From the NCBI RefSeq assembly GCF_014205875.1, contig NZ_JACHEN010000004.1:1-64000 (forward strand): a stretch of DNA of 64,000 nt, read 5' to 3'. Under the pieces are notes generated by a model, which had not been told where the DNA came from, made no database searches, and saw only the letters and a program-made list of their open reading frames with translations. A program made the translations under genes and the position numbers. How positions within the stretch are numbered: position 1 is the first letter of the stretch; the number at the start of each line of letters is the position of its first letter. Shown here one piece after another: positions 6,848 through 14,408 of this stretch. The DNA is from Anaerosolibacter carboniphilus (lineage in GTDB: Bacteria; Bacillota; Clostridia; Peptostreptococcales; Thermotaleaceae).

Positions 6848-7456
6848 TCAAAGTATTAGGCACACTTTTTTCAAAGTATCATACATTTCTATTGCTATCT
6901 CTCTGCTTAGAGGTATCACTCTCCTATTTCCGACGTATTTCCTATCAATGCACTTCTGGTTGTGCTCTTTGATCTCTTCTGTAAGCTCATCAATTCCAAA
7001 AGTCTTTGCATACCACATTTCAAGAGTTTCGATACAATGCCTTACATCCAGAGCTTCTCTTAAAATTTTCTTAGCTAATGATTTTTCTTCTGATGTGTAA
7101 TCCTGTGCATCTACGTTTTTGTTCATGATATCCATAGCCTCCTGAAAGTGAACCATAAATTCTTCAATTTCCTTCATGCTCTTTAATAAGATGGCATGGC
7201 CTTCTTCCCTAACTCTTCCGTCCAGATAGACTAGATGAAAGTTTCTGCCTATTTCAAAATTTTGACAGTGATATCTAACTAGTTCTGGCCTCCTAAGTGT
7301 TGCTGCCAATAATGCTGTTTTATCAGGAGATACCTGTTGTTGCCTGCTTCTGATCTTATAGAGCGTTTTATCAGATATGTGGGTTTTGTCTGCCACCTCA
7401 TATATGGGTATCCCAGCACTTTTCACAGCAGCCTCGATGTACAACTGCATAGTCAC
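6848..7456 (-). CDS. prophage regulator with helix-turn-helix
   Basis: About 202 residues. An N-terminal HTH-like segment ('IPIYEVADKTHISDKTLYKIRSR', split here by its turn near 'THIS') resembles cryptic Cro/CI or XRE-type DNA binders, followed by a long helical region and a C-terminal end 'ETLKKVCLIL'-like tail. The start is GTG at 7,456 (or ATG at 7,450), placed by GGGGGGAG 6-12 bp upstream; an upstream ATG at 7,546 is poorly supported. It is the first gene of the leftward prophage operon and probably regulates it. Confidence 0.55.
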   Translation of the reverse strand: MTMQLYIEAAVKSAGIPIYEVADKTHISDKTLYKIRSRQQQVSPDKTALLAATLRRPELVRYHCQNFEIGRNFHLVYLDGRVREEGHAILLKSMKEIEEFMVHFQEAMDIMNKNVDAQDYTSEEKSLAKKILREALDVRHCIETLEMWYAKTFGIDELTEEIKEHNQKCIDRKYVGNRRVIPLSREIAIEMYDTLKKVCLIL

Positions 7457-7602
7457 CGTAATCTCCCCCCTAATATGTACTTTTGTTCGGTGCTTGTTCG
7501 GAACTGTTTGACCATTCTGTATTTGATCGCTTATTGATATAATCAATATGGGTTATTTATTTTACTGTAACCTGTTTTACGTATAACGCTTTAGTTTCTT
7601 AA

Positions 7603-7833
7603 CTATTCATTATTTACGTACTTTTGAGGTAAAAAAATTTCTTCTAATGGTATGTCTAAAACTGTTATGATTTTTATTAAATTTTCATATTTCGGTCTAG
7701 TTCTACCAGATTCAATATCTCCTAGAAAACTATGAGAAAGACCTGTAAGTTTAGCTAATTTCCTCAGAGAGTATTTTTTAGTGGTTCTAGCTTCCTTAAT
7801 TACATTCGATATTTCTATTTTGTAATTATTCAA
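7603..7833 (-). CDS. XRE-family phage-type repressor
   Basis: A 76-aa single-domain protein. The HTH_3 core runs through 'SLRKLAKLTGLSHSFLGDIESGRTRP' (split by the turn) at about 22-47, with 'LDIPLEEIFLP' after it, the standard CI-like repressor layout. The true start is TTG at 7,833: AGGAGGTGATTACC stands directly before it. A longer reading back to 8,145 runs antisense through other sequence and is rejected. The position at the boundary between leftward and rightward prophage fragments fits a lysogeny switch, now probably without a phage to control. Confidence 0.85.
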   Translation of the reverse strand: MNNYKIEISNVIKEARTTKKYSLRKLAKLTGLSHSFLGDIESGRTRPKYENLIKIITVLDIPLEEIFLPQKYVNNE

Positions 7834-7846
7834 GGTAATCACCTCC

Positions 7847-8035
7847 TTGAAAATATTGAACGTTATAATTGTACTATTATCAATTCTTACATATAAGAAC
7901 TTTTTAGCTTCTAAAGAATTAAATGATGAAGGTTGGAATGAAGTAGCTGAAAATGCAGTTAAATATGGTCTTAACAGCAAACAAGTTGTTAATATGCTTG
8001 AAGGCATTTCAATGATGGTTAAGCAGATTAAATAA
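7847..8035 (+). CDS. short prophage-like ORF (62 aa), possibly a fragment
   Basis: TTG start without a good ribosome site, so the true start or full gene is uncertain. The visible C-terminal part, 'GWNEVAENAVKYGLNSKQ', looks like a real helical protein. A degenerate copy of the same DNA (7,900-7,971) is found at 8,321-8,391, after the neighbouring pseudogene. Function unknown. Confidence 0.35.
   Translation: MKILNVIIVLLSILTYKNFLASKELNDEGWNEVAENAVKYGLNSKQVVNMLEGISMMVKQIK
7900..7971 (+). repeat. imperfect direct repeat, copy 1
   Basis: About 72 bp, beginning CTTTTTAGCTTC, matched at roughly three quarters of positions by 8,321-8,391, which begins CTTTTTAGTTTC. The copies flank the coiled-coil pseudogene. 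Confidence 0.55.
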
Positions 8036-8071
8036 TATATTGGAAATAGACAATGAAATGGAGTGTTTTCT

Positions 8072-8320
8072 TTGGAGCACTTAATGGAACAGACTTTAGA
8101 AAAGATTACGAAGCTTGATGAAAAAGTAGATAGGATCGAAAACAAATTAGATTCTGTTTTTTAGCAAACTTCTGATCTTACTAAATTTAGAGCAGAAATA
8201 AACGGAAAGTTAGAGATCGTCTCTGATGACGTAAAGAGTCTACAAACTGATATAGATGTGCTGGTTGTTAATACAGCTAAGAATACAGCTGATATTATTA
8301 AGCTGAAAAAAGTTAAGTAG
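8072..8320 (+). pseudogene. coiled-coil prophage-associated protein with an in-frame TAG
   Basis: Read from TTG 8,072 (GGAG upstream), the frame gives a heptad-rich coiled coil (LEKITKLDEKVDRIENKL) that stops at TAG 8,162-8,164 after 'DSVF'. It then continues in the same frame with 'QTSDLTKFRAEINGKL' and ends at 8,320 (82 residues plus the internal stop). The two halves together match a small, common clostridial coiled-coil protein whose typical sequence has a codon for a residue before 'QTADLTEF'. The nonsense mutation is the only lesion seen. Confidence 0.65.
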
Positions 8321-8391
8321 CTTTTTAGTTTCGAAAGAGCTGAATTTTGAAGGTTGAAAGAAGTCGTGGAAAATGCTGTTAAATATATGTT
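8321..8391 (+). repeat. imperfect direct repeat, copy 2 (degenerate)
   Basis: Degenerate copy of 7,900-7,971; its reading frame is broken. See copy 1. Confidence 0.5.
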
Positions 8392-8395
8392 GCAC

Positions 8396-8440
8396 GCAAT
8401 AAAACAAGAGCAGATTCTAATTCTGCTCTTGTTTTATTGC
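8396..8440. repeat. 19-bp perfect inverted repeat (strong hairpin)
   Basis: Arms 8,396-8,414 and 8,422-8,440 (GCAATAAAACAAGAGCAGA and its complement) with a 7-nt loop. The arms carry A/T tracts in both directions, so it can act as a bidirectional terminator between the rightward prophage fragments and the leftward flavodoxin-like gene. Confidence 0.75.
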
Positions 8441-8491
8441 AAATAGGTATTTTGTAATAAAAGTACACTATGAATCAAAAATCATATCGGA

Positions 8492-9073
8492 TTACCCTTT
8501 ATTATTTTCTAGCTGTATCGCAAATGATCTTGAATGCTCAATTTTTTCATCCGTTATAAACTCAGATTTATAACCGAAATCTCTTTCAGCAAGCATCCCA
8601 GCATATTTTAATTGAGAGTGCTTACAATACCGCTTTATGCCTTCTTCAAATAAATCAGCTCCATTTTCTGGTCTGTATCCACAAGTGGTTATGATAGCTA
8701 ATTTTTTGCCACTCCAAAGAGAAGGACCTTTTTCATCACCATAATACTTATTCATTCCATACACCAACCGATCCAGCATCGATTTCATAGGTGGTGTACA
8801 ATACCACGAATAAATGGGTGTCGCTAAAATAACGACATCACAATCATATATTTTATCAAAAATTTCTTGCATATCATCAGCATGAGGACATCCAAAAATT
8901 GTCCAGTCTTTTTGACAGTTCCGGCAAGCAGTACAAGGCTTTAAATGTTTATCATAAAGCCAAATCAAATCATATTGAGCTTGATGAAGTTCAAGCTCTT
9001 CAATAAAGGGCTTTAATAATTTAAATGTATTTCCATCTTTCCGCGGGCTACCTATAAGAATACAATATTTCAT
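8492..9073 (-). CDS. NAD(P)H-dependent FMN reductase / flavodoxin-fold oxidoreductase
   Basis: 193 residues with the flavodoxin-fold FMN phosphate loop 'GSPRKDGNT' (about 8-16). It also has the 'CTACRNCQ' cysteines and a further Cys near 57-60, typical of the iron-sulfur-flavoprotein/NADPH-FMN reductase group, and the 'ATPIYSWYCTPPMKSMLDR' FMN ring-binding region (split at 'YC'). The true start is ATG 9,073, set by GGGGGGAT 5 bp upstream; the longer frame to 9,238 has no ribosome site. It probably reduces flavin or quinone-like substrates with FMN; the electron acceptor is unknown. It stands alone, downstream of azlD. Confidence 0.8.
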   Translation of the reverse strand: MKYCILIGSPRKDGNTFKLLKPFIEELELHQAQYDLIWLYDKHLKPCTACRNCQKDWTIFGCPHADDMQEIFDKIYDCDVVILATPIYSWYCTPPMKSMLDRLVYGMNKYYGDEKGPSLWSGKKLAIITTCGYRPENGADLFEEGIKRYCKHSQLKYAGMLAERDFGYKSEFITDEKIEHSRSFAIQLENNKG

Positions 9074-9185
9074 TTTATCCCCCCATATATTGATAAATAC
9101 ATCAAGCAAAATACGCACCCCAAAGCAATACTTCATACCAAGAATAAAGAATGCGTCTAGATTTAGAAAGCCTATTAATCTATTC

Positions 9186-9521
9186 TTAAATAAAAACCCT
9201 TTGAACAAGTACCATGTAGATACCCGTACCTGCCCCAATACTCAAAAGGGTATTTTCCTTCCAATAATGAAGCACGCTTATGAAAATGATCGCTATTGCC
9301 TCTGGAATCCCATATGGAGCACTTTTAAAGCTAACGCCTTTAAGACAATATACAACCAACAAACCAATAGCAGAATAGGGCAAAACTTGCCCAAGATAAC
9401 CGATATATGAATTGCTTGACTTAGTACCTTGGAATAGAATAAAAGGGAAAAACCTTGTTATCATGGTACCAATCATTACCATGCAAATAATAATAAAAGT
9501 TTGAATAGGTGTTAAAGTCAT
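9186..9521 (-). CDS. azlD: AzlD-type branched-chain amino acid exporter subunit
   Basis: 111 residues, four hydrophobic segments, with 'MIGTMITRFFPFILF' at the N-terminus as in the AzlD family. AzlD works with AzlC as a two-component exporter of branched-chain amino acids (or analogues such as 4-azaleucine). The start codon overlaps the azlC stop as ATGA (9,518-9,521), so the two are translationally coupled. It is regulated with azlC by the Lrp-type gene upstream. Confidence 0.85.
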   Translation of the reverse strand: MTLTPIQTFIIICMVMIGTMITRFFPFILFQGTKSSNSYIGYLGQVLPYSAIGLLVVYCLKGVSFKSAPYGIPEAIAIIFISVLHYWKENTLLSIGAGTGIYMVLVQRVFI

Positions 9522-10234
9522 TGTACTATCTCCTCTATTAGTTCTTTCTTTTCCATATACTCTTTTCTGGATATCATCAATACTGCCAGTATAGCAATCA
9601 TGGAAGGAATAATGAAATTACTTTGCCCGAAAACAACCAAACATATAATAGAACATAAAACACCGATTACTGCAGGTTTATGATCTTTCTGGGTTTTCCA
9701 TTGTCCCACAAATATCACAACAAAAAGGGCGGTTAGCACAAAATCAAGACCCTTTGTATTAAATGAAACCATAGAACCCAACATCCCGCCAATAGCTGAA
9801 CCTAACACCCAGTAGCTGTGGTTAAGGAGTGTAATAAAGAAACTAAACCAATTCCTATTTACACCCTCTGGAGGCTCAGCTGAGCACACGATAGAAAACG
9901 TTTCATCACACAAGCCAAAGATAAGATATGGTTTTAGCTTACCAGCGCCTTTATACCTATCAAGCATTGAAATACCATAGAATAAATGCCGGGCGTTTAC
10001 CACTAGCGTCATTAGCAATGCATATATAGGATTAAAAACTGATGTAAGAAAAGTAATTGCCACATATTGAGCTGAACCTGCGAACGCCATAAGACTCATC
10101 AAAACTGTCCATCCTACGCCATAACCCTTACTGCTCATCAATATCCCATATGCAATACCCAAAAAAGTAAATCCAGTAAGTACAGGAATCGTACAGGGAA
10201 AAGCTGCCTTTAATGCTCTTATTTTATCTTCCAA
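9518..10234 (-). CDS. azlC: AzlC-type branched-chain amino acid exporter subunit
   Basis: 238 residues, about eight membrane segments, with the AzlC/YgaZ hallmarks 'FLGIAYGILMSSKGYG' and 'NARHLFYGISMLDRY'. The start is TTG at 10,234: GGGGTGG lies 6 bp upstream, and the ATG at 10,270 would overlap the regulator gene. It is the large subunit of an export system with AzlD. Order lrp-azlC-azlD is like azlBCD of B. subtilis, where the AsnC/Lrp-type AzlB represses the operon; the same control is inferred here. Confidence 0.88.
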   Translation of the reverse strand: MEDKIRALKAAFPCTIPVLTGFTFLGIAYGILMSSKGYGVGWTVLMSLMAFAGSAQYVAITFLTSVFNPIYALLMTLVVNARHLFYGISMLDRYKGAGKLKPYLIFGLCDETFSIVCSAEPPEGVNRNWFSFFITLLNHSYWVLGSAIGGMLGSMVSFNTKGLDFVLTALFVVIFVGQWKTQKDHKPAVIGVLCSIICLVVFGQSNFIIPSMIAILAVLMISRKEYMEKKELIEEIVQ

Positions 10235-10247
10235 ATTTACCACCCCA

Positions 10248-10721
10248 CTAAACTTCATCAATTGGTACATTGATAGTTCTTTTTTCTATCCCCATAACCA
10301 TACTAGTTTCGAGACTGCTGATAGTAGTATTCTGCATTAATGAATCAATGATAAAATCCCTATAACTCTCCATATCTTTTGCCACAATCTTAAGGAGATA
10401 ATCGTGGCTTCCTGTAAGTGTATAACACTCTTGAATTTGTGGAAATCTTTTTACATCCTCTAAAAATGAATGTATTGTTTCTCTATTTAGAGGTGATAAG
10501 TTAACAAGAACCAATGCAAGAACCTCCATTCCTATTTTTCTCTCATCAACAATCGCAGCGAATTTTTTGATAATACCAGCCTCTACTAAATTCTTTGTTC
10601 TTGCAAGGCAAGCTGATGGTGAAAGGCCTATTTTTTTTGATAAGTCTAAATTTGAGATTGAACCGTCTTCCTGTAATTCTCTTAAAATTGCTTTATCCGT
10701 ATTATCAAGAATAATTGCCAT
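10248..10721 (-). CDS. Lrp/AsnC-family transcriptional regulator (AzlB-like)
   Basis: 157 residues with an N-terminal winged HTH ('LDNTDKAILRELQEDGSISNLDLSKKIGLSPS', split at 'DGSIS') and a C-terminal RAM/AsnC ligand-binding domain with 'YTLTGSHDYLLKI' and 'LMQNTTISSLETSMVM'. Lrp proteins bind an amino acid and change oligomer state. AAGGAG lies 7-8 bp before the ATG. It is the first gene of the lrp-azlC-azlD operon, 13 bp before azlC, and most likely controls amino acid export. Confidence 0.9.
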   Translation of the reverse strand: MAIILDNTDKAILRELQEDGSISNLDLSKKIGLSPSACLARTKNLVEAGIIKKFAAIVDERKIGMEVLALVLVNLSPLNRETIHSFLEDVKRFPQIQECYTLTGSHDYLLKIVAKDMESYRDFIIDSLMQNTTISSLETSMVMGIEKRTINVPIDEV

Positions 10722-10839
10722 ACTAAACGCTCCTTTTCTTATAGCTCAATGAATTATATTTTGTATAAAAGTTATAATATCACATTAAATATCAATAGTA
10801 AATAAAAGCAGAAAATTAAATTCTTTTTTAAAAGAACTA

Positions 10840-10866
10840 AGTGAATCTCATAAGAGATTCACTTTT
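10840..10866 (+). terminator. hairpin with T-tract on the plus strand
   Basis: AGTGAATCTC (10,840-10,849) pairs with GAGATTCACT (10,854-10,863), followed by TTTTA-like sequence on the plus strand. There is no plus-strand gene before it. It may guard the lrp promoter from read-through. Confidence 0.5.
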
Positions 10867-10945
10867 ATAATGGTATAATATCAACTAATCCTACGAGCGT
10901 TACTTTTAGTCTACAAATATGCAAGTCAGAACTTTTTTATGCATA

Positions 10946-10974
10946 ACAAAAAGCACCATCGTATGATGATGCTT
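10946..10974 (-). terminator. terminator after the short DUF4183 gene
   Basis: AAGCATCATC / GATGGTGCTT stem (10,951-10,974, one mismatch), followed on the minus strand by TTTTTG. About 110 bp downstream of the gene at 11,087-11,371. Confidence 0.65.
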
Positions 10975-11086
10975 CTTGATTTCTCAGTGTTCAATCTTAG
11001 AAAGTACATGCTACAAAATTGCTCTACAATAGCATATTTACTCTACTTAGGAGTAATTACCCCACGAGAATTATGCGACATGTGGA

Positions 11087-11371
11087 TTAAGAGACGACAA
11101 ATTGAACAATAACAGGAGTCCCGGGATCCAGAACATCGCCTCCGGGAATAGTTATCGTTGTTGTGGTAACAGTTGACGTATCAGCTGTTTGCAGTATTCC
11201 ATTAATAAATAAATTGTAATAATTAAATGTGCTCGGAAATGCTGTTGCTGCCGCACCCGTATCATCTGTAAAAGCCGTAGCGGCAATTGCAAATGTTGCT
11301 CCGGTTCCTGTCCCAGCACCAATTGTTGAAATAAATCTTCTACTGTTTTGGTACGGTGTAACTATCGGCAT
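11087..11371 (-). CDS. DUF4183 domain protein (probable spore-surface protein)
   Basis: 94 residues that are almost entirely one DUF4183 domain: Ala/Thr/Gly-rich strands with the signature 'YYNLFINGILQ' (about residue 50-60) and a C-terminal 'GTPVIVQF' strand. This domain usually sits at the C-terminus of Bacillus/Clostridium collagen-like exosporium or spore-surface proteins. The start is ATG 11,371 after GGGGGTGAGAAAA. It is downstream of the longer DUF4183 gene and on the same strand; a separate terminator follows. The function is likely structural, by family context. Confidence 0.75.
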   Translation of the reverse strand: MPIVTPYQNSRRFISTIGAGTGTGATFAIAATAFTDDTGAAATAFPSTFNYYNLFINGILQTADTSTVTTTTITIPGGDVLDPGTPVIVQFVVS

Positions 11372-11544
11372 TTTTCTCACCCCCTTTCACCTCTAATATA
11401 TTCAGTTAGGTACAAAAATGTAAGGACAATCTAGCATAAATTATTAAAAAGAATTGTTTGTAAAAAAGAAGAGAAATGTAGGCGAACACCAAAATAATGT
11501 AAGAAATTACTGAAATGAAAATGGTAAATTTCGCTGCTTCACTG

Positions 11545-12465
11545 TTAAGAGGTCAAAACTGAGAACTGAATGATTTCTAAAGTTATTGGCGTACCTCTAT
11601 AGATAGTGGTACCTTCGGTATTTAAAGTCAATGTATTCGGACTTATACTGTATGTTTTGCCTATTTGCAATATCCCATTTATAAATAAATTATTATAACT
11701 ATTCGGGCCGAGACCCAAAAAAAGATTAGTGAAATCTCCTGAGTCGTCTTTGAATAAATTTGCTGGGATATTTATTGGGTCTGGTGAAATCAAATCAGAT
11801 TCCACAATATAATAATACCTATTAATAAAGGGGACAATAGTTATTTCGGGTAGTGGTCCTGTAGCACCGGTAGGTCCTGTTGCTCCTGCTGGACCTGTCG
11901 CTCCCGTTGCTCCTGCTGGACCTGTTGGTCCAGTTGGTCCAATAGCAGATTCATACTCTACAATGAGGGTTGGCCAATTTGCTACGATACCATCATCATA
12001 TCCTTTAAATCCCATCAAGCTGGTTTGGTTCTCAAAGGTGGTAAGCAAGATTCCATTATTAGAAAAGAATCCGTTATACCAGATCCGTACCAGTGGCGTT
12101 ACATCCAAATAAATATAATTTCCTACAAGATCGCTATTTAGAGGAGTTTCAAGTACAGGTTCACCTGCTGGTGGCTGAGTGTTCCATGTCACTGTATCTT
12201 GGGAAAAATCACTTAATAACCTAAAGCCTGTGAGCGGTTGTATTCCAGGTGTTATCTTTTGAAAAAATAGTAGCCTTAATGTTGCATTTGTAATGATAGA
12301 CGCTGGTGGTATTGCAGATAGGTCAAACTTTAGTAGACTCCTATATACATCATTTGGAGTTACAGTTCGACCCACGAAAAGATTCTCCTGTGGTCCAAAG
12401 TTCTGATTGGGTTGTAGTTGCGATACAATTGTTGCGTCTATAGGTGTTAGCATTAGTATTGGCAC
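11545..12465 (-). CDS. DNRLRE - collagen-like - DUF4183 spore-surface protein
   Basis: About 306 residues with three parts. Residues about 5-170 resemble the DNRLRE domain, with 'NDVYRSLLKFDLSAIP', 'VTWNTQPP' and 'YIYLDVTPLVRIWYNG' motifs, a beta-sandwich found in secreted surface proteins. Then comes a short collagen-like stretch of about ten Gly-X-Y triplets (GPTGPTGPAGATGATG and more, about 175-208). Then a DUF4183 domain with 'YNNLFINGILQ'. There is no signal peptide, as expected for proteins that self-assemble on the spore from the mother cell. The start is GTG 12,465, 8 bp after AAAGGAG. It probably belongs to the outermost spore layer, by analogy with BclA-like proteins. Confidence 0.75.
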   Translation of the reverse strand: MPILMLTPIDATIVSQLQPNQNFGPQENLFVGRTVTPNDVYRSLLKFDLSAIPPASIITNATLRLLFFQKITPGIQPLTGFRLLSDFSQDTVTWNTQPPAGEPVLETPLNSDLVGNYIYLDVTPLVRIWYNGFFSNNGILLTTFENQTSLMGFKGYDDGIVANWPTLIVEYESAIGPTGPTGPAGATGATGPAGATGPTGATGPLPEITIVPFINRYYYIVESDLISPDPINIPANLFKDDSGDFTNLFLGLGPNSYNNLFINGILQIGKTYSISPNTLTLNTEGTTIYRGTPITLEIIQFSVLTS

Positions 12466-12675
12466 AGCAATCACTCCTTTCCACTACATTCTATGTGGAT
12501 GAGCTGTTACAGTTACAGAGTTTAAATATAATTTATCACAGAATAATAGCAGTGAAATTCAAAGATTCTGTTCCAATTTCCACTTGACGACTGTATCTCT
12601 TTTAAAATTAAGTTCATTAAATATGTATTACATTGAATATTTGTAGAAATTATAAGCCACCATTATAAAAATACG

Positions 12676-12702
12676 GCTACTTATATAGTAGCTTTTCTTT
12701 TT
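12676..12702 (+). terminator. hairpin upstream of the recombinase
   Basis: GCTACT / AGTAGC stem (12,676-12,692) with a 5-nt loop, followed by TTTTCTTTTTT on the plus strand. It ends about 57 bp before the recombinase start, so it would block read-through into that gene. Confidence 0.6.
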
Positions 12703-12758
12703 TGCAGTAAAAATTATATAATAGTACTACGCTATATTTTAAAAGTTGGGGTGATCTC

Positions 12759-14408
12759 ATGAAAATAGCTATCTATTCAAGAAAATCCAAGTTTACTGGT
12801 AAAGGTGAGTCTATAGACAATCAAATTGAACTGTGTAAAGAATATGCTAATAAACATTTTGATACTAATGAATTTTTAATCTATGAAGATGAAGGTTTCT
12901 CTGGAGGTACTACAGATAGACCTCAATTTCAATTAATGATGAAGGATGCCATGAAAGGCAAATTTGATGTTTTGATGTGTTATAGACTAGATAGGATCAG
13001 TAGAAATATCTCTGATTTTTCAGATACAATAGAAATCCTACAAAACAAAAATATTGCTTTCATATCCATGAGAGAACAATTTGATACGTCTACCCCTATG
13101 GGTCGCGCAATGATGTACATAGCCTCTGTATTCGCTCAATTAGAACGTGAGACCATTGCAGAACGTATTCGCGACAATATGATGCAGCTTGCTAAGACAG
13201 GAAGATGGTTAGGTGGAATTGCTCCAACTGGCTATACTAGCGAACAGGTCACCTATTCTGATCCATCTGGCAAAGAGAAAAAAATGTTTCGCCTCTTCCC
13301 TATTTCTGATGAGTTAGAAGTCGTGAAACTCATATTTGATAAATATGTTGAACTAAAATCTCTCACTAAAGTTGAACAGTTTTGTATCATGAACGACATA
13401 AAAAGTAAAAATGATGCAGACTTTAGAAGATATTCTCTGCGTGCTATGCTTAGCAATCCTGTTTATGCTATAGCTGACGAAAAACTATATGATTATATGA
13501 GTGAAAATGGTTATGAAATCTACAGTCATAAAAATGAGTTTACAGGGGAATATGGAGTAATGGCATACAACAAGACCAAGCAGGATAAAAAAAACGCGTC
13601 AGGGAGAATTAGGGACATTTCCGAGTGGATTATTGCTGTAGGAGCTCATGAAGGGATAATAGAAAGCAGTCAGTGGATTAAGACCCAGAGGCTTTTATTA
13701 GGAAACAAGTCAAAGGCCTTTAGAAAAGTAAAAAACTCTATTTGTCTATTATCTGGGATTCTTCGGTGTGGTAACTGCGGAAGTTATATGAGACCTAAGA
13801 TGGGAAGAGAAAACAGCGATGGAATTCAATTATTCTATTATATGTGCGAAATGAAGGAAAAAAGTAAAAAAACAAAATGCAACATGAACAATGTGAAGGG
13901 TAATGATCTAGATCAGATGATCATCGATGAAATCAAAAAAATGGCTATGTCAGATTCTAACCTGTATGATAATATTAAGAGCGATAGATTGAACCTCATG
14001 ACTTCTCAAAATGCAATTCAAAATGAAATAGCGTTGATGGAATCAAATATAAAAAATAATGAGCAAGCTATCCAACATCTTGTAACATCGCTATCGCAAG
14101 GACAGAATACTTCAGCTGCGAAATATATTATTAAACAAATTGATGAACTAGACGAACAAACTGCTAAAATGAAAGAAAGACTATTTATCCTTAAGGAATC
14201 GGAAGAAATGAACCAATCAAAAGGAAATAGTCTAGATGTTATGAAAGATATGTTATCAGCTTTTAACGATAGCATTGATACTGTAGATATAGAGGCCAAG
14301 CGTACCTTCATCAAAAGCATAGTTGATAAAATTGTATGGGATGGTCAAAATGCTGAAGTAGTAATGTTTGGAGCGAATTCAGAAAAAAAGCAAATGCCGC
14401 CAATGTAG
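12759..14408 (+). CDS. large serine recombinase, SpoIVCA-like (sigK element excision)
   Basis: 549 residues. The N-terminal resolvase domain (1-150) has the catalytic serine S7 in 'AIYSRKS', plus '[10 protein letters not shown]' and '[23 protein letters not shown]' (split at 'ASVF'). A recombinase domain (about 160-300) follows, then a zinc ribbon with C337, C340, C363 and C374, and a coiled coil (about 390-470). This is the full large-serine-integrase layout. GGGGTGATCTC lies before the ATG. The stop is about 30 bp from the break in sigK, and the gene converges with sigK, just as spoIVCA lies next to spoIVCB in B. subtilis. The predicted job is excising the element to restore sigK in the mother cell. 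A partner excisionase was not identified. Confidence 0.88.
   Translation: MKIAIYSRKSKFTGKGESIDNQIELCKEYANKHFDTNEFLIYEDEGFSGGTTDRPQFQLMMKDAMKGKFDVLMCYRLDRISRNISDFSDTIEILQNKNIAFISMREQFDTSTPMGRAMMYIASVFAQLERETIAERIRDNMMQLAKTGRWLGGIAPTGYTSEQVTYSDPSGKEKKMFRLFPISDELEVVKLIFDKYVELKSLTKVEQFCIMNDIKSKNDADFRRYSLRAMLSNPVYAIADEKLYDYMSENGYEIYSHKNEFTGEYGVMAYNKTKQDKKNASGRIRDISEWIIAVGAHEGIIESSQWIKTQRLLLGNKSKAFRKVKNSICLLSGILRCGNCGSYMRPKMGRENSDGIQLFYYMCEMKEKSKKTKCNMNNVKGNDLDQMIIDEIKKMAMSDSNLYDNIKSDRLNLMTSQNAIQNEIALMESNIKNNEQAIQHLVTSLSQGQNTSAAKYIIKQIDELDEQTAKMKERLFILKESEEMNQSKGNSLDVMKDMLSAFNDSIDTVDIEAKRTFIKSIVDKIVWDGQNAEVVMFGANSEKKQMPPM

Larger units (their letters stand above)
10722..11086. other. 365-bp gap with two hairpins, no gene
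   Basis: It contains a hairpin at 10,840-10,866 and a minus-strand terminator at 10,946-10,974. The promoter of lrp-azlCD must lie within its left part. I see no supported coding frame. Confidence 0.5.

Noticed and set aside
7603-8145. 180-aa version of the XRE repressor
   Set aside because: The first 104 residues read antisense through other prophage sequence. A perfect ribosome site precedes TTG 7,833, giving a normal 76-aa repressor.
8162-8164. TAG as pyrrolysine or other recoding
   Set aside because: The codon is in a decayed prophage gene, in a coiled-coil linker, with no sign of recoding signals. Simple nonsense mutation is sufficient.
11860-11945. Short tandem repeats as a CRISPR array
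   Set aside because: The period is 9 bp and in frame; it encodes Gly-X-Y collagen-like triplets.
1-12758. Search for the missing sigK 3' half inside the window
   Set aside because: No minus-strand frame shows the region 3/4 motifs (for example 'SLIDVL', 'EKTQREIA', 'SRSYVSRIEKRA'). It must lie left of the window.
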